Shown here: one piece after another, positions 34,147-34,303 of the stretch
How the letters are laid out: the number at the start of each line of letters is the position of its first letter
Position numbering within the stretch: position 1 is the stretch's first letter
DNA from: CAZFCK01 sp964517355
GTDB lineage: Bacteria > Desulfobacterota > Desulfovibrionia > Desulfovibrionales > Desulfovibrionaceae
Length of the DNA stretch: 34,303 nt
Reading direction: 5' to 3'
NCBI GenBank assembly: GCA_964517355.1
Contig: CAZFCK010000022.1
Coordinates: 1 to 34,303, forward strand
Position numbers and translations under genes: made by a program
The notes under the pieces: model-generated
Database searches by the model: none
Told to the model about the DNA's origin: nothing
The model's input: the letters and a program-made list of their open reading frames with translations, nothing else

Positions 34147-34303
34147 AATCCCTTTCTACATTACTGGAGGAATTTCCAAGCTTCCAACGATGCCAGAAGC
34201 AATATGGTATACGGTGATATTATGAAATTTAAAGTTTCCTATGTGGCTCCTTGTCAAGCGAAATAGCCTTTATTTCAAATTACGCGATCGTCAATGCCTT
34301 AAC

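Larger units (their letters stand above)
33871..34303. other. right-edge intergenic region
   Basis: No credible gene is seen. A minus-strand frame crossing the HU gene is antisense and was not accepted. The hairpin at 34054-34091 and a family-3 repeat fragment at 34115-34146 are listed separately. Confidence 0.45.

Overview
The window looks like a chromosome segment of a sulfate-reducing or related member of the Desulfovibrionaceae. The main clues are a pyruvate:ferredoxin oxidoreductase (PFOR) that aligns residue by residue with the Desulfovibrio africanus enzyme, including its C-terminal cysteine pair. Further clues are an exported CbiK-type cobaltochelatase, a long-form phosphate acetyltransferase with a BioD-like front half, and GC-rich coding sequence with many hairpin-rich intergenic repeats. 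Genus and species cannot be fixed from the sequence alone.

Layout, left to right. (1) 228-1370: a lipoprotein NagZ-type beta-N-acetylhexosaminidase on the minus strand, then a tiny YqaE/Pmp3 membrane protein (1552-1710). (2) 1797-6590, all minus: a cobalamin riboswitch followed by exported cbiK, a FecCD/BtuC permease, a BtuD-like ATPase, a BtuF-like binding protein and cobI. This is a B12-controlled tetrapyrrole/corrinoid unit. (3) 6666-9129: a GT92-type and a GT2-type glycosyltransferase, then a large MscS-family channel in the opposite direction (9668-11962). (4) 12019-13855: a C_GCAxxG_C_C-family redox protein and its MarR-family regulator, which share an 18-bp palindromic operator, plus a small zinc-finger-like hypothetical protein. 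(5) 14669-22427: divergent pta (minus) and PFOR (plus), separated by about 2 kb of repeat-rich DNA without a convincing gene. (6) 22937-31518: a sensor kinase with its own periplasmic amino-acid-binding domain, divergent from an operon of amino-acid-binding protein, permease, ATPase, second permease, GlcD-like protein and aminotransferase. (7) 32234-33808: a small hypothetical protein, tRNA-Leu(CAG) and an HU-family protein.

The central-metabolism genes fit together. PFOR makes acetyl-CoA from pyruvate and Pta turns it into acetyl phosphate. The transporter, GlcD-like protein and aminotransferase look like an import-and-transaminate pathway for an unidentified polar amino acid, probably sensed by the neighbouring kinase. 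No response regulator, ackA or lactate-oxidation gene is present in the window.

The least explained material is intergenic. One family of about 105-bp repeats (three full copies, one internally deleted, one diverged, one fragment) folds into a hairpin followed by a three-way junction. The diverged copy keeps the fold through compensatory changes, and two copies supply the stop codon of the gene they follow. A second, similarly ended hairpin family, a 19-bp palindrome family and a GGCGCG-type palindrome family are interspersed. The best candidates for undescribed biology are these repeats, the MarR double-operator module, and the sensor/transporter locus with its GlcD-like protein that has lost the family's hallmark motifs.
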